A stretch of 64,000 nucleotides of DNA from Actinomycetospora lemnae (GCF_028737315.1 NZ_JAQZAO010000002.1:248001-312000), one strand, 5' to 3'. Numbered from the stretch's first letter, positions 20,023 through 29,119 are shown. The notes: generated by a model not told the origin, from the letters alone. Numbers and translations: made by a program.

Positions 20023-21150
20023 ATGGCCAGCAACACCCCCCTCGCCGACCTCTCCGCGGCCGGCGTGTCGGTCTGGCTCGACGACCTGTCCCGCCAGCGC
20101 ATCGAGTCCGGCAACCTCACCTCGCTGATCGAGGAGTACGAGGTCGTCGGCGTCACCAGCAACCCGACGATCTTCGCCAGCGCCTTCGCGCAGGCCGACC
20201 ACTACGCCGAGGACCTCGACGGGCTCGCCGCCCGCGGCGCCTCGGTGGAGGAGGCGATCCGCGAGCTCACCACCGAGGACGTCCGGCGCGCCTGCGACGT
20301 CTTCCGCAGCGTGTGGCAGCGCACCGGCGGCGTCGACGGCCGCGTCTCGCTCGAGGTCGACCCGGGCAAGGCCCACGACACCGAGGGCACCGTCGCCGAG
20401 GCCGCCGACCTGTGGAAGACGGTCGACCGGCCCAACCTCATGATCAAGATCCCGGCGACCCTCGAGGGCATCCCGGCGATCACGCGCACGCTCGCCGAGG
20501 GCATCAGCGTCAACGTCACCCTGATCTTCTCGGTCGAGCGCTACCGCCAGGTCATGGACGCGTTCCTCGCCGGCATGGAGCAGGCCCGCGCCAACGGGCA
20601 CGACCTGTCGTCGATGGCGTCGGTCGCGTCGTTCTTCGTCTCGCGCGTGGACTCCGAGGTCGACAAGCGCCTCGATGCCATCGGCACCGAGGCCGCGCTG
20701 AACCTGCGCGGCACCGCGGCGATCGCCAACGCCCGCCTCGCCTACGCGGCCTACCTCGAGGTGTTCGGCACCGAGCGGTGGGCGGCGCTCAAGGGCGCCG
20801 GGGCCAAGGCCCAGCGCCCCCTCTGGGCCTCGACCGGCGTGAAGAACAAGGCCTACCCGGACACGCTCTACGTCACGGAGCTGGTCGCCCCGAACACCGT
20901 GAACACGATGCCGGAGGCGACGCTGACGGCGTTCGCCGACCACGGCGAGCTGCACGGCGACGCGGTCAGCGGCACCGAGGAGGCGGCGCGCGAGGTGTTC
21001 GCGGGGCTCAGCCACGTCGGCATCGACATCGACGACGTCTTCCTCACGCTCGAGAACGAGGGCGTCCAGAAGTTCGACGACTCCTGGCAGGAGCTCACCG
21101 CCACGGTGTCCGACCAGCTGACCCGCCGGAGCCCGGAGCAGGCGCAGTGA
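20023..21150 (+). CDS. tal: Transaldolase
   Basis: Transfers a dihydroxyacetone unit between sugar phosphates. The 375-residue protein belongs to the longer TalB-like actinobacterial group. The Schiff-base lysine is K142 in LMIKIPAT; the family start [11 protein letters not shown] and [10 protein letters not shown] are clear, as is [15 protein letters not shown] strong ribosome site (GAGGAGG) precedes the ATG. The stop overlaps the pgi GTG (GTGA at 21147-21150). Confidence 0.97.
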   Translation: MASNTPLADLSAAGVSVWLDDLSRQRIESGNLTSLIEEYEVVGVTSNPTIFASAFAQADHYAEDLDGLAARGASVEEAIRELTTEDVRRACDVFRSVWQRTGGVDGRVSLEVDPGKAHDTEGTVAEAADLWKTVDRPNLMIKIPATLEGIPAITRTLAEGISVNVTLIFSVERYRQVMDAFLAGMEQARANGHDLSSMASVASFFVSRVDSEVDKRLDAIGTEAALNLRGTAAIANARLAYAAYLEVFGTERWAALKGAGAKAQRPLWASTGVKNKAYPDTLYVTELVAPNTVNTMPEATLTAFADHGELHGDAVSGTEEAAREVFAGLSHVGIDIDDVFLTLENEGVQKFDDSWQELTATVSDQLTRRSPEQAQ

Positions 21151-22883
21151 GCGGCGGCGTCGAGGTCGACATCGTCGACTCCGGGCTCTCCGACGCCGCC
21201 GACGCGCTGGTCGAGAAGCTCGTCGGCGACGCCGCGGCGTCGAAGCTCTCGGCCGGCGACGCCACCCTGTGGGGTCCGGACGCCGAGCCCGAGGCGAGCA
21301 AGCGCCTCGCCTGGGTGACCCTGCACGAGACCTCGCGCCCGCTGGTCGACGAGCTGACCGCCCTGCGCCGCGAGCTGCACGACGACGGCGTCGACCGCGT
21401 CGTGCTCGCGGGCATGGGCGGCTCGTCGCTGGCCCCCGAGGTCATCTGCGCGACCCGGTCGGGCGGGGCGATCGGTGGCGAGTTCCCGCTGGTCGTGCTG
21501 GACACCACCGACCCGATGCAGGTCTCCGACGCGCTCGCGGGCGACCTGTCCCGCACGGTGCTCGTCGTGTCGTCGAAGTCGGGCGGCACCGTCGAGACCG
21601 ACAGCCAGCGCCGGGTGTTCGCCGAGGTGTTCGAGGCCAACGGCATCGACGCCGCCTCGCGCATGGTCGTCGTCACCGACCCGGGCACGAAGCTCGCGGA
21701 CCTCGCCCGCGACCAGGGCTACCGCAAGCTCATCGAGGCCGACCCGGGCGTCGGTGGGCGCTACTCGGCGCTCACCGCGTTCGGTCTCGTGCCCTCGGCG
21801 CTCACCGGCGTCGACGTGGGCGCGCTGCTCGACGAGGCGGCCGCGGTCGCCCCGGAGCTCGCGCGCGACAGCGCCGACAACCCCGCGATCCGCCTCGCCG
21901 CGGCCATGGCGGCGGCGCACGGCGCCGGCGCGGAGAAGGTCGTGCTGGCCGACACCGGCTCCGGGCTGGTCGGCTTCGGCAACTGGGCCGAGCAGCTCAT
22001 CGCCGAGTCCACCGGCAAGCAGGGCACCGGTCTGCTCCCGGTCGTCGTGGAGGGCAGCCCCGATGCGGATCCAGGGAGTGCACCGGGCTTCGGCGACCAC
22101 GGCAGCGACGCCACCGCGGTGGCCGTCGGGCCGGCGGAGTCCGGCGCACAGGTGTCGGTCACCGGCACGCTCGGCGGGCAGTTCCTGCTCTGGGAGCACG
22201 CCGTCGCGCTGGCCGGGCGCCTCCTCGGGATCAACCCGTTCGACCAGCCCGACGTCGAGTCCGCCAAGCAGGCCACGCGTGACCTGCTGGCCGCGGCCGG
22301 CGACGGGTCGGGCGGCGACGGTGGGGCCGCCGCCGACGACGCCCCGATCGCCACCGACGGCCCGGTCGAGATCCGGGCCGCGGGCGACGCGAGCTGGCTC
22401 GGGACGCCGGACACCGTCATCGACGCCATCCAGGCGCTGGTGGACGCGGCGCCGGACCACGGCTACATCGCGATCCAGGCCTACCTCGACCGGCTCGACG
22501 ACGCCTCGTTCGCGACGCTGCGCCCGGAGCTGGCGAAGGCGACGGGGCTGCAGACCACGTTCGGGTGGGGGCCGCGGTTCCTCCACTCGACCGGTCAGTA
22601 CCACAAGGGCGGGCACCAGAACGGCGTGTTCCTGCAGATCACGGGCTCGGTGGCCGACGACCTGGCCATCCCCGGGCAGCCGTTCACGTTCGGCACGCTC
22701 GAGCACGCGCAGGCGCGCGGGGACGCCGGGGTGCTCGCGGCGGCCAAGAACGGCGGCACGCCGCGGCCGGTCCTGCGGCTGCACCTGGCGGACCGCGCCG
22801 CCGGGCTGGTGGCGCTCGCGAACGCGGTGCGGGAGACGAAGCGCAGCGGAGCTCGACCAGACGACGGGGTGGTGGGCCGGTGA
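21147..22883 (+). CDS. pgi: Glucose-6-phosphate isomerase (tal-linked type)
   Basis: Interconverts glucose-6-phosphate and fructose-6-phosphate, returning carbon to the oxidative branch. The 578-residue protein has two SIS sugar-isomerase domains: [15 protein letters not shown] in the first and [20 protein letters not shown] ... NPFDQPDVE with [13 protein letters not shown] in the second. This is the type found next to, or fused to, transaldolase, not the animal-type Pgi. An Asp/Gly/Ala-rich linker lies around residues 390-405. The C-terminal tail [10 protein letters not shown] is a copy of the 27-bp dispersed repeat. Start and stop overlap tal and zwf by four bases. Confidence 0.93.
   Translation: MSGGVEVDIVDSGLSDAADALVEKLVGDAAASKLSAGDATLWGPDAEPEASKRLAWVTLHETSRPLVDELTALRRELHDDGVDRVVLAGMGGSSLAPEVICATRSGGAIGGEFPLVVLDTTDPMQVSDALAGDLSRTVLVVSSKSGGTVETDSQRRVFAEVFEANGIDAASRMVVVTDPGTKLADLARDQGYRKLIEADPGVGGRYSALTAFGLVPSALTGVDVGALLDEAAAVAPELARDSADNPAIRLAAAMAAAHGAGAEKVVLADTGSGLVGFGNWAEQLIAESTGKQGTGLLPVVVEGSPDADPGSAPGFGDHGSDATAVAVGPAESGAQVSVTGTLGGQFLLWEHAVALAGRLLGINPFDQPDVESAKQATRDLLAAAGDGSGGDGGAAADDAPIATDGPVEIRAAGDASWLGTPDTVIDAIQALVDAAPDHGYIAIQAYLDRLDDASFATLRPELAKATGLQTTFGWGPRFLHSTGQYHKGGHQNGVFLQITGSVADDLAIPGQPFTFGTLEHAQARGDAGVLAAAKNGGTPRPVLRLHLADRAAGLVALANAVRETKRSGARPDDGVVGR
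22832..22858 (+). repeat. 27-bp dispersed repeat, copy at pgi 3' end
   Basis: Same element as at mptB, ending AGCGGAGCTCGACC, here read as ETKRSGARP in the same frame, eight codons before the pgi stop. Confidence 0.85.
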
Positions 22884-24436
22884 CCTTCGGGTCGGGACAC
22901 GCGGGGGTCCACGGGGAGTGGACCAACCCGCTGCGGGACGCACGCGACAAGCGCCTCCCGCGGATCGCGGGGCCCTCCGGTCTCGTCCTGTTCGGCGTGA
23001 CCGGTGACCTGGCCCGCAAGAAGCTGATGCCCGCCATCTACGACCTCGCCAACCGCGGCCTGCTCCCCCCGGGCTTCGCGCTCGTCGGGTTCGCGCGCCG
23101 CGACTGGGCCGACCAGGACTTCGCCGAGGTCGTGCACGACGCGGTGCGGGAGCACTCCCGCACGCCCTTCCGGCAGGAGGTCTGGGACCGCCTGTCGGAG
23201 GGGCTGCGGTTCGTGCAGGGCACCTTCGACGACGACGAGGCGTTCGACCGGCTGGCGGCGTGTGTCGCCGAGCTGGACGCCCAGCGCGGCACCAACGGCA
23301 ACCACGCGTTCTACCTGTCGATCCCGCCGTCGGCGTTCCCGACCGTGTGCAAGCAGCTCTCGCGCTCGGGCCTCGCCGACGACGAGGGGGACGTGTGGCG
23401 CCGCGTCGTCATCGAGAAGCCCTTCGGGCACGACCTGCGCTCGGCGCAGGAGCTCAACGGCATCGTCAACGACGTCTTCCCCGAGGACTCGGTCTTCCGG
23501 ATCGACCACTACCTCGGCAAGGAGACCGTCCAGAACCTGCTGGCGCTGCGGTTCGCCAACGAGCTGTTCGAGCCCATCTGGAACGCCCACCACGTCGACC
23601 ACGTGCAGATCACGATGGCCGAGGACATCGGGGTGGGCGGGCGCGCCGGCTACTACGACGGCATCGGCGCGGCGCGCGACGTCATCCAGAACCACCTGCT
23701 GCAGCTGCTCGCGCTGACGGCGATGGAGGAGCCGGTCTCCTTCTCCCCCGACGACCTGCGCGAGGAGAAGATCAAGGTCCTGTCGGCGACGACGCTCGCC
23801 GAGCCGATCGACGAGACCACCGCCCGCGGGCAGTACGCCGCCGGCTGGCAGGGCTCGACCGAGGTCAAGGGCCTCCAGCAGGAGGAGGGCTTCCCGCCGG
23901 ACTCGGTCACCGAGACCTACGCGGCGATCACGTGCGAGGTGAACACCCGCCGCTGGGCCGGCGTGCCGTTCTACCTGCGCACCGGCAAGCGCCTGGGCCG
24001 GCGCGTCACCGAGATCGCCGTGGTGTTCAAGCGGGCCCCGCACCTGCCGTTCGACCAGACCATGACCGAGGAGCTCGGCCAGAACGCTCTGGTCGTGCGC
24101 GTCCAGCCGGACGAGGGCGTCACCCTGCGGTTCGGGTCGAAGGTGCCGGGCTCGGGCATGGAGGTCCGCGACGTCACGATGGACTTCGGCTACGGCACGG
24201 CGTTCACCGAGGCCTCCCCCGAGGCCTACGAGCGGCTGCTGCTCGACGTCCTGCTCGGCGAGCCGTCGCTGTTCCCGACCAACACCGAGGTCGAGCTGTC
24301 GTGGCGCATCCTCGACCCGGTGATCGCGAAGTGGCACCGCGAGGGCACGCCCGACAGCTACCCGGCCGGGACCTGGGGCCCGCGCTCGGCCGACCTCGTG
24401 CTCGAGCGCACCGGTCGCGTCTGGCGGCGTCCATGA
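22880..24436 (+). CDS. zwf: Glucose-6-phosphate dehydrogenase
   Basis: First enzyme of the oxidative pentose-phosphate pathway, oxidising glucose-6-phosphate with NADP. It has 518 residues. The coenzyme loop GVTGDLARKKLM is at 39-50 and the substrate-binding motif RIDHYLGKE starts at 207; EKPFGHDL and FYLRTGKRL are also present. GTG at 22880 overlaps the pgi stop. Its activator gene opcA follows after 13 bases. Confidence 0.98.
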   Translation: MTFGSGHAGVHGEWTNPLRDARDKRLPRIAGPSGLVLFGVTGDLARKKLMPAIYDLANRGLLPPGFALVGFARRDWADQDFAEVVHDAVREHSRTPFRQEVWDRLSEGLRFVQGTFDDDEAFDRLAACVAELDAQRGTNGNHAFYLSIPPSAFPTVCKQLSRSGLADDEGDVWRRVVIEKPFGHDLRSAQELNGIVNDVFPEDSVFRIDHYLGKETVQNLLALRFANELFEPIWNAHHVDHVQITMAEDIGVGGRAGYYDGIGAARDVIQNHLLQLLALTAMEEPVSFSPDDLREEKIKVLSATTLAEPIDETTARGQYAAGWQGSTEVKGLQQEEGFPPDSVTETYAAITCEVNTRRWAGVPFYLRTGKRLGRRVTEIAVVFKRAPHLPFDQTMTEELGQNALVVRVQPDEGVTLRFGSKVPGSGMEVRDVTMDFGYGTAFTEASPEAYERLLLDVLLGEPSLFPTNTEVELSWRILDPVIAKWHREGTPDSYPAGTWGPRSADLVLERTGRVWRRP

Positions 24437-24449
24437 GGGAGAGGGACAC

Positions 24450-25403
24450 ATGATCGTCGACCTGCCGTCGACGGACACGTCGGCGGTCAACCGCACGATG
24501 GTCGACCTGCGCGAGAGCGCGGGCGCGGTGGCGCTCGGGCGGGTGCTGACGCTGATCATCATCACCGAGGACGGCCCGGAGGCCGAGGCGGCGATCCAGG
24601 CCGCCAACGACGCCAGCCGCGAGCACCCGTGCCGCGTGCTCGTCCTCGCCCGCGGGGTGCGCCGGGCCGCGTCGCGGCTCGACGCCCAGATCCGCATCGG
24701 TGGCGACGCCGGCGCGAGCGAGGTCATCGTCCTGCGCATGTACGGGCCGCTGGCCGACCAGGGCGGCGCGATCGTGGTGCCCCTGCTCCTGCCCGACGCG
24801 CCGATCGTGGCGTGGTGGCCGGGCGAGGCGCCGGCGGTGCCCGCGGAGGACCCCGTCGGGTCGGTCGCCGGGCGCCGGATCACCGACGTCGCGCAGGCCA
24901 AGTCGCCGTCGAAGGCGCTGGGCAAGCTGCGCCAGCGCTACCACCCCGGCGACACCGACCTCGCCTGGAGCCGGATCACCAGCTGGCGTGCGCTCCTCAC
25001 CGCGGCGCTCGACCAGCCGCCGCACGAGCGGATCACCGCCGCGTCGGTGACCGGCGCCGCGGACTCGGCGTCCACCGACCTCCTGGCCGGCTGGCTCGCC
25101 TCGCGGCTGGGCTGCCCGGTGAGCCGCAAGTCCGAGGACGTGCCGGGCGGCCAGGGCGGGCAGATCGCCGCGGTGCGTCTCGAGCGCGCGAGCGGCGCGG
25201 TCGAGCTCCGACGCCTCGACGCGAAGAGCGCGGTCCTCTCGCAGTCCGGGCAGCCGGACCGGCGCGTGGCCCTGTCGCGGCGCACCACCCGTGAGTGCCT
25301 CGCCGAGGAGCTGCGCCGTCTCGACCCCGACGACATCTTCGCCGAGGCGCTCGAGGCGGTGCCGGCCGGACGCTCGCGGCCGTCGAGGAAGGTGAGCGCA
25401 TGA
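24450..25403 (+). CDS. opcA: OpcA, glucose-6-phosphate dehydrogenase assembly protein
   Basis: Allosteric partner needed for full Zwf activity in cyanobacteria and actinobacteria. The 317-residue protein shows the family blocks VNRTMVDLRES at the N-terminus, PLLLPDAPIVAWWPG in the middle and LLAGWLASRLGCPV further on. GAGGGAGAGG precedes the ATG. Its position between zwf and pgl is the usual one, and its stop overlaps the pgl start (ATGA at 25400-25403). Confidence 0.95.
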   Translation: MIVDLPSTDTSAVNRTMVDLRESAGAVALGRVLTLIIITEDGPEAEAAIQAANDASREHPCRVLVLARGVRRAASRLDAQIRIGGDAGASEVIVLRMYGPLADQGGAIVVPLLLPDAPIVAWWPGEAPAVPAEDPVGSVAGRRITDVAQAKSPSKALGKLRQRYHPGDTDLAWSRITSWRALLTAALDQPPHERITAASVTGAADSASTDLLAGWLASRLGCPVSRKSEDVPGGQGGQIAAVRLERASGAVELRRLDAKSAVLSQSGQPDRRVALSRRTTRECLAEELRRLDPDDIFAEALEAVPAGRSRPSRKVSA

Positions 25404-26176
25404 CCTCGGGGGGCGGGCAACCGACCGTCGTCGTCCACGCCGACGAGCAGACGACGGCCCGGGACGCCGCCGACCGCCTGATCACCGCACTCGCCGAGGC
25501 CCAGGCCGCGCGCGGGTCGGCGTCGGTGGTGCTCACCGGCGGCGGGATCGGGATCGCGATGCTGCGCGAGGTCGCGGGCTCGTCCCGGCGCGACGAGGTG
25601 GACTGGCCCACGGTCGAGGTCTTCTGGGGCGACGAGCGCTTCGTCCCCGCCGGTGACGCCGAGCGCAACGACGCCCAGGCGCGCGAGGCGCTGCTCGACG
25701 CGCTGCCCCTCGACCCCGCCCGCGTCCACCCGATGGCGGCGTCCGACGCCCCCGAGGACGCCGGCGGGGGCGACCCGGACCTCGCCGCCGACGCCTACGC
25801 CAAGACGCTGTCGGCCGCGGCGTCCCGGCTCGGCGGCGGCGCGGCGATCCCCGCGTTCGACGTGCTGCTCGCCGGCTGCGGGCCCGAGGGCCACGTGCTG
25901 TCGGTCTTCCCCGACTCCCCCGCCGTCCACGCGGCCGCGGCCGGGGTCGTCGGGGTGCGCGACTGCCCGAAGCCGCCGCCCACGCGCGTCAGCCTCACGC
26001 TCCCCGCCGCCCGTCACGCCCGCGAGGTCTGGCTGGTGGCGGCCGGCGGGGGCAAGGCCGAGGCGATCGCCCGGGCGCACGGCGGCGCGTCCGAGGTCGA
26101 CGTCCCGCTCGCCGGGCTGCGCGGCACCGAGCGGACGCTGTGGCTGCTCGACGAGGCGGCGGCCGCGCAGCTCTGA
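25400..26176 (+). CDS. pgl: 6-phosphogluconolactonase
   Basis: Hydrolyses 6-phosphogluconolactone, the product of Zwf. The 258-residue protein belongs to the DevB/NagB-like family: VVLTGGGIGIAML near the N-terminus, VEVFWGDERFVP, and FDVLLAGCGPEGHVLSVFPDSPAV, where the family usually has GMGxDGHxASLFP. It ends the pentose-phosphate block and is followed by the hairpin at 26183. Confidence 0.96.
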   Translation: MTSGGGQPTVVVHADEQTTARDAADRLITALAEAQAARGSASVVLTGGGIGIAMLREVAGSSRRDEVDWPTVEVFWGDERFVPAGDAERNDAQAREALLDALPLDPARVHPMAASDAPEDAGGGDPDLAADAYAKTLSAAASRLGGGAAIPAFDVLLAGCGPEGHVLSVFPDSPAVHAAAAGVVGVRDCPKPPPTRVSLTLPAARHAREVWLVAAGGGKAEAIARAHGGASEVDVPLAGLRGTERTLWLLDEAAAAQL

Positions 26177-26182
26177 CCCCGG

Positions 26183-26205
26183 GCAGCGAACGTGCTGTTC
26201 GCCGC
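26183..26205. terminator. Hairpin terminator between convergent pgl and small membrane gene
   Basis: GCAGCGAAC and GTTCGCCGC form an 8-9 bp stem with loop GTGCT, seven bases after the pgl stop and just beyond the stop of the convergent gene. It is the second copy of the repeat at 3191; the two copies match at about 32 of 38 bases. Confidence 0.75.
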
Positions 26206-26207
26206 CT

Positions 26208-26483
26208 CTAGGCGATCGAACGGCGCGTCCGCTCCGCCGGCGGCGCCTCCCACGGACGCAGCTCGCGCTCGTAAATGTCGCAGAGCCGCAGGTAGGCGGC
26301 CCACCGGGCGGCCAGGGCGCGGCCCAGCGCGAGGTCTCGCCGAGGGGTGTGCTGGCGCGTGGGGGCCGACGACCACGCAGGGTCCCGCCCGGTCGGGTCG
26401 CCACCGGAGCGCGAGTCGGCGCCGTAGCGCGTGGTGGCGAGGAGAGCGGCGACGACGAGGACGCCGAACACGATGGTGGCCAT
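26208..26483 (-). CDS. Small membrane protein, DPTGRDPAW family, copy A
   Basis: A 91-residue protein with one N-terminal hydrophobic segment (about 3-17) and a basic soluble tail. It is clearly paralogous to the gene at 28273-28533: both share RYGxDSR, then DPTGRDPAW, a helical LAxRxAA stretch, and YxRxLRPWE. The ATG has a very good ribosome site (GAGGAGGAAT). It is divergent from the MocR-type regulator at 26604 with phased repeats between them. I do not know a function; the layout suggests a membrane-anchored accessory protein. Confidence 0.85.
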   Translation of the reverse strand: MATIVFGVLVVAALLATTRYGADSRSGGDPTGRDPAWSSAPTRQHTPRRDLALGRALAARWAAYLRLCDIYERELRPWEAPPAERTRRSIA

Positions 26484-26520
26484 GGGATTCCTCCTCAGGT
26501 CGTGGCTGGTCGTCCTTCAC

Positions 26521-26591
26521 AGTGGCCTGCAGTGGCAGCTCTGCCCAGGGCCACCTCGGCAGGAGTGGCAGCCAAGGTGGCAGAAGTGGCA
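26521..26591 (+). promoter_or_regulatory. Phased AGTGGCA direct repeats, probable MocR operator
   Basis: AGTGGC(A) occurs at 26521, 26531, 26564 and 26585, with a variant AGGTGGCA at 26575. Offsets 0, 10, 43, 54 and 64 are close to multiples of 10.6, so all copies face the same side of the helix. They fill the gap between copy A of the small membrane protein and the MocR gene. MocR regulators are known to bind direct repeats, and AGTGG is part of the PdxR-type motif as I remember it. Confidence 0.65.
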
Positions 26592-26603
26592 GGATGCTCG
26601 GTC

Positions 26604-28136
26604 ATGGACGACCACCTCGGTGCCGGGAGCCTCGCCCGCCTGCTCGCCGGCTGGCGCGAGAGCGGTGGCCCGGGGGCCAGCGCGCAGGCCGCGCTCGCCG
26701 GGCGCATCACCTCGCTGCTCGCCGACGGACGCCTGGCGGTGGGCACGCGGGTCCCCAGCGAGCGCGAGCTCGCCGGCGCCCTCGGTGTCGGGCGCGGCAC
26801 GGTCGCCGCGGCGTACGAGGAGCTGCGCGAGGCGGGCCACCTCGTGCGCCGGCGCGGCTCGGGCACGTGGACGGCGGTGCCCTCCGCGCGGCCGTCCGGG
26901 CCGGGCGGGCCGCCGGCGCCGCTCGACGGCACGCTGCACGTCGGCGCCACCGGTTTCGCGCCGTTCGCGCCGATGGGCACGCCGACCGCCCAGGTGCCGG
27001 GCCGCGAGGTCATCGACCTCGCCCACGCCGCGCCCTGGGCACCCATGGAGGCCGTGACCGAGGCCGGTGCGCGGGCGCTCGCGGAGCTGCCCACCCACCT
27101 CGCGAGCACCGGCTACGACGTCCTCGGGCTGCCCGCGCTGCGCGAGGCCGTCGCCGCCCGGCTCACCGCGCAGGGCCTGCGCACCTCGGCGGACGAGGTG
27201 ATGATCACCGCCGGCGCCCAGCACGCCCACTCCCTCGTGGCCCGCACGCTCGTCCGTCCCGGCGACCGGGTGCTCATCGAGCAGCCCACCTACCCCGGCG
27301 CCATCGAGCTGTGCCGCCACGCCTCGGCGCGCGCGGTGCCGGTCGCGATGGTCGACGACGCGGCGACCGGCCGCCCCGGCTGGGACCTCGACGCCCTCGC
27401 CGCGGCGATGCGCGCGTCCTCGCCCACGCTCGGCTACCTCGTCGTCGACCACCAGAACCCGACCGGCGCGGTGATGCCTCCCGAGACGCGGGCGGCCGTC
27501 GTCGCCGCGGCCGGGCGGCACGGCGTGACGCTGGTGGTCGACGACTGCCTGCGCGACATGTGGCTCGACACCCCCGTCCCGCCGCCCCTCGGCGCCTGGG
27601 CCGGCGCCGGCGGCACCCCGGTGATCACCACCGGCGGGCTCTCGAAGACGGTGTGGGGCGGGCTGCGCATCGGCTGGCTGCGGGCCCCGCGGACCCTGCT
27701 GCGGCGCATCGCGGCCGCCCGCTCGTCGGACGACATCTCCACCCCCGTCCTCGAGCAGCTCGTCGCCGTCGGTCTCGTCGAGCGTCTCGACGAGCTCGTG
27801 GACCAGAGCCGCCGGGTGCTCGCGCACCGTCGTGACCACCTGCGCGCCGCCCTCGCCGAGGCCCTGCCCGAGTGGCGCGTCCCGAACCCCTCGGGCGGCT
27901 TCAGCCTCTGGGTCGACCTCGGCGTCCCCCGCTCGAGCGCCCTGGTCGAGGCGGCGGGCCGCTTCGGCGTCCACCTCGCCGCCGGTCCCCGGTTCGCCAC
28001 CGGCGGTGCGTTCGAGCAGTACCTGCGCCTGCCCTACACCCTCACCCCCGACGCCCTCGACGACGCCGTGGCCCGGCTCGCCGAGGCGTGGGACTCCCTC
28101 GGCGTCGGGACCTCCACGCTCACGACCGTCGTGTGA
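26604..28136 (+). CDS. MocR-type regulator (GntR winged helix fused to aminotransferase)
   Basis: A transcription factor that senses pyridoxal phosphate or an amino compound. Of 510 residues, the first 80 or so form a GntR winged helix (VGTRVPSERELAGALGVGRG ... LVRRRGSGTW); the rest is a fold-type I aminotransferase domain with DHQNPTGAVMP and PLP lysine K348 in GGLSKTVWGGLRIGW. It is divergent from the small membrane gene, and the phased AGTGGCA repeats lie between. Which ligand and targets it has is unknown; PdxR and GabR are relatives, but no vitamin B6 or GABA gene adjoins. Confidence 0.93.
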   Translation: MDDHLGAGSLARLLAGWRESGGPGASAQAALAGRITSLLADGRLAVGTRVPSERELAGALGVGRGTVAAAYEELREAGHLVRRRGSGTWTAVPSARPSGPGGPPAPLDGTLHVGATGFAPFAPMGTPTAQVPGREVIDLAHAAPWAPMEAVTEAGARALAELPTHLASTGYDVLGLPALREAVAARLTAQGLRTSADEVMITAGAQHAHSLVARTLVRPGDRVLIEQPTYPGAIELCRHASARAVPVAMVDDAATGRPGWDLDALAAAMRASSPTLGYLVVDHQNPTGAVMPPETRAAVVAAAGRHGVTLVVDDCLRDMWLDTPVPPPLGAWAGAGGTPVITTGGLSKTVWGGLRIGWLRAPRTLLRRIAAARSSDDISTPVLEQLVAVGLVERLDELVDQSRRVLAHRRDHLRAALAEALPEWRVPNPSGGFSLWVDLGVPRSSALVEAAGRFGVHLAAGPRFATGGAFEQYLRLPYTLTPDALDDAVARLAEAWDSLGVGTSTLTTVV

Positions 28137-28152
28137 GCCCCGACCGCGCCTG

Positions 28153-28309
28153 CTCCGTCTCCCACTGCTCGGGTCGAGCTCCGCTGCGCTCCGTCTCCCA
28201 CTACTCGGGTCGAGCTCCGCTGCGCTCCGTCTCCCACTACTCGGGTCGAGCTCCGCTGCGCTCCGTCTCCCACTACTCGGGTCGAGCTCCGCTGCGCTCC
28301 GTCTCCCAC
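28153..28309. repeat. 36-bp tandem array built on the 27-bp dispersed repeat
   Basis: GTCTCCCA recurs at 28157, 28193, 28229, 28265 and 28301, giving four complete 36-bp periods plus a partial one. The units are identical except for one base in the first (GCTCGG for ACTCGG). Each unit holds the 27-bp element (minus-strand sense) plus a 9-base linker. There are no spacers, so it is not a CRISPR array. The stop codon of the small membrane protein copy B lies inside it. Confidence 0.95.
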
Positions 28310-28533
28310 GGCCGCAGGCTGCGGTCGTACGCCGCCCACAGCTGCCGGTGGGCCGCCACCCGGCGGGCCAGCTCGCCCAGCAGCACCGCGTCCCCGCGCA
28401 CCGTGTGCGGCCGGCGCGTCACCGGCCAGGCCGGGTCGCGACCCGTCGGGTCCTGCTCACCGCGGCTGTCGACGCCGTAGCGCGCGACCGCCAGGAACCC
28501 CAGGACCAGCAGCACTCCCCAGAACGTGACCAT
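28273..28533 (-). CDS. Small membrane protein, DPTGRDPAW family, copy B
   Basis: An 86-residue paralogue of the protein at 26208-26483: an N-terminal hydrophobic segment (about 3-17), RYGVDSR, DPTGRDPAW, a helical middle, and YDRSLRPWE. The last residues [10 protein letters not shown] are encoded by the final unit of the 36-bp array, and the TAG comes from the array linker. I choose the ATG at 28533 (GAGGGG nine bases upstream, and it aligns with copy A); an ATG at 28542 would add three residues. It is divergent from an Lrp-type regulator. Function unknown. Confidence 0.82.
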   Translation of the reverse strand: MVTFWGVLLVLGFLAVARYGVDSRGEQDPTGRDPAWPVTRRPHTVRGDAVLLGELARRVAAHRQLWAAYDRSLRPWETERSGARPE

Positions 28534-28582
28534 CTCGACCATCCCCTCGCACCCCTGCGCTGATGAGGACAATTCTCGAAGG

Positions 28583-28594
28583 CCAGAGCTCTGG
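28583..28594. promoter_or_regulatory. Palindrome upstream of the Lrp-type gene
   Basis: CCAGAGCTCTGG is a perfect 12-bp dyad 33 bases before the regulator start and 49 bases before the divergent membrane gene. AT-rich GGACAATTCTCG just upstream looks like a half site of the Lrp class. A plausible autoregulatory site for both genes. Confidence 0.45.
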
Positions 28595-28627
28595 ACTCCA
28601 TGGCGAACTCACGGGGATAGTGGCGAC

Positions 28628-29119
28628 ATGACTGCAGTATCCGAAGCCCGGGGCACCCAGCGCCTGGAGAACGACAAGCTGCTCGACGAGACCAACCGGC
28701 GCATCCTCGCGGAGCTCGAGGCCGACCCCCGCCAGAGCATGTCGGCGCTGGGCCGGCGCATCGGGATGTCGGCCCCGGCGGTCACCGAGCGGGTCCAGCG
28801 GCTCGAGCGGACGGGCGTCATCCGGGGCTACCGCCTCGACATCGACCCGGCCGCGCTCGGCTACCCGATCGCCGCGTGGGTGCGCGTCCGGCCGGCGCTG
28901 GGCCAGGGGAAGATCTCCGAGCAGCTCGCGGCCCGCCAGCCCGAGGTCGTCGAGTGCCACAAGATCACCGGCGAGGACTGCCTGCTCATGCGCGTGCAGG
29001 TCCGCGACGTCGCCGACCTCGACCGTGTCCTCGAGATCTGGCAGGACCACGCCGCCACCGTGACCGCGGTCGTGAAGTCGAGCCCGGTCGAGCTGCGGAA
29101 CATCCCCACCGACGCCTGA
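28628..29119 (+). CDS. Lrp/AsnC family transcriptional regulator
   Basis: An amino-acid-responsive regulator of 163 residues. An N-terminal helix-turn-helix (about 20-65: LDETNRRILAELEADPRQSMSALGRRIGMS) is followed by a RAM ligand-binding domain with ECHKITGEDCLLMRVQV, the usual effector region. The ATG at 28628 has only a weak ribosome site. Divergent from the small membrane protein copy B; a universal stress gene follows on the same strand. Confidence 0.93.
   Translation: MTAVSEARGTQRLENDKLLDETNRRILAELEADPRQSMSALGRRIGMSAPAVTERVQRLERTGVIRGYRLDIDPAALGYPIAAWVRVRPALGQGKISEQLAARQPEVVECHKITGEDCLLMRVQVRDVADLDRVLEIWQDHAATVTAVVKSSPVELRNIPTDA

Noticed and set aside
16602-20162. Minus-strand frame of 1186 codons across tkt and ctaB
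   Set aside because: Crosses real genes on both strands and has typical low-complexity shadow composition.
28153-28309. 36-bp repeats as a CRISPR array
   Set aside because: The repeats are directly adjacent with no spacers, no cas genes are near, and the unit is the dispersed 27-bp element plus a linker.
28034-28339. Frame encoding a tandem peptide repeat (GDGAQRSSTR) across the array
   Set aside because: It is another reading frame of the 36-bp DNA repeat with no ribosome site, and it overlaps the MocR 3' end antisense.
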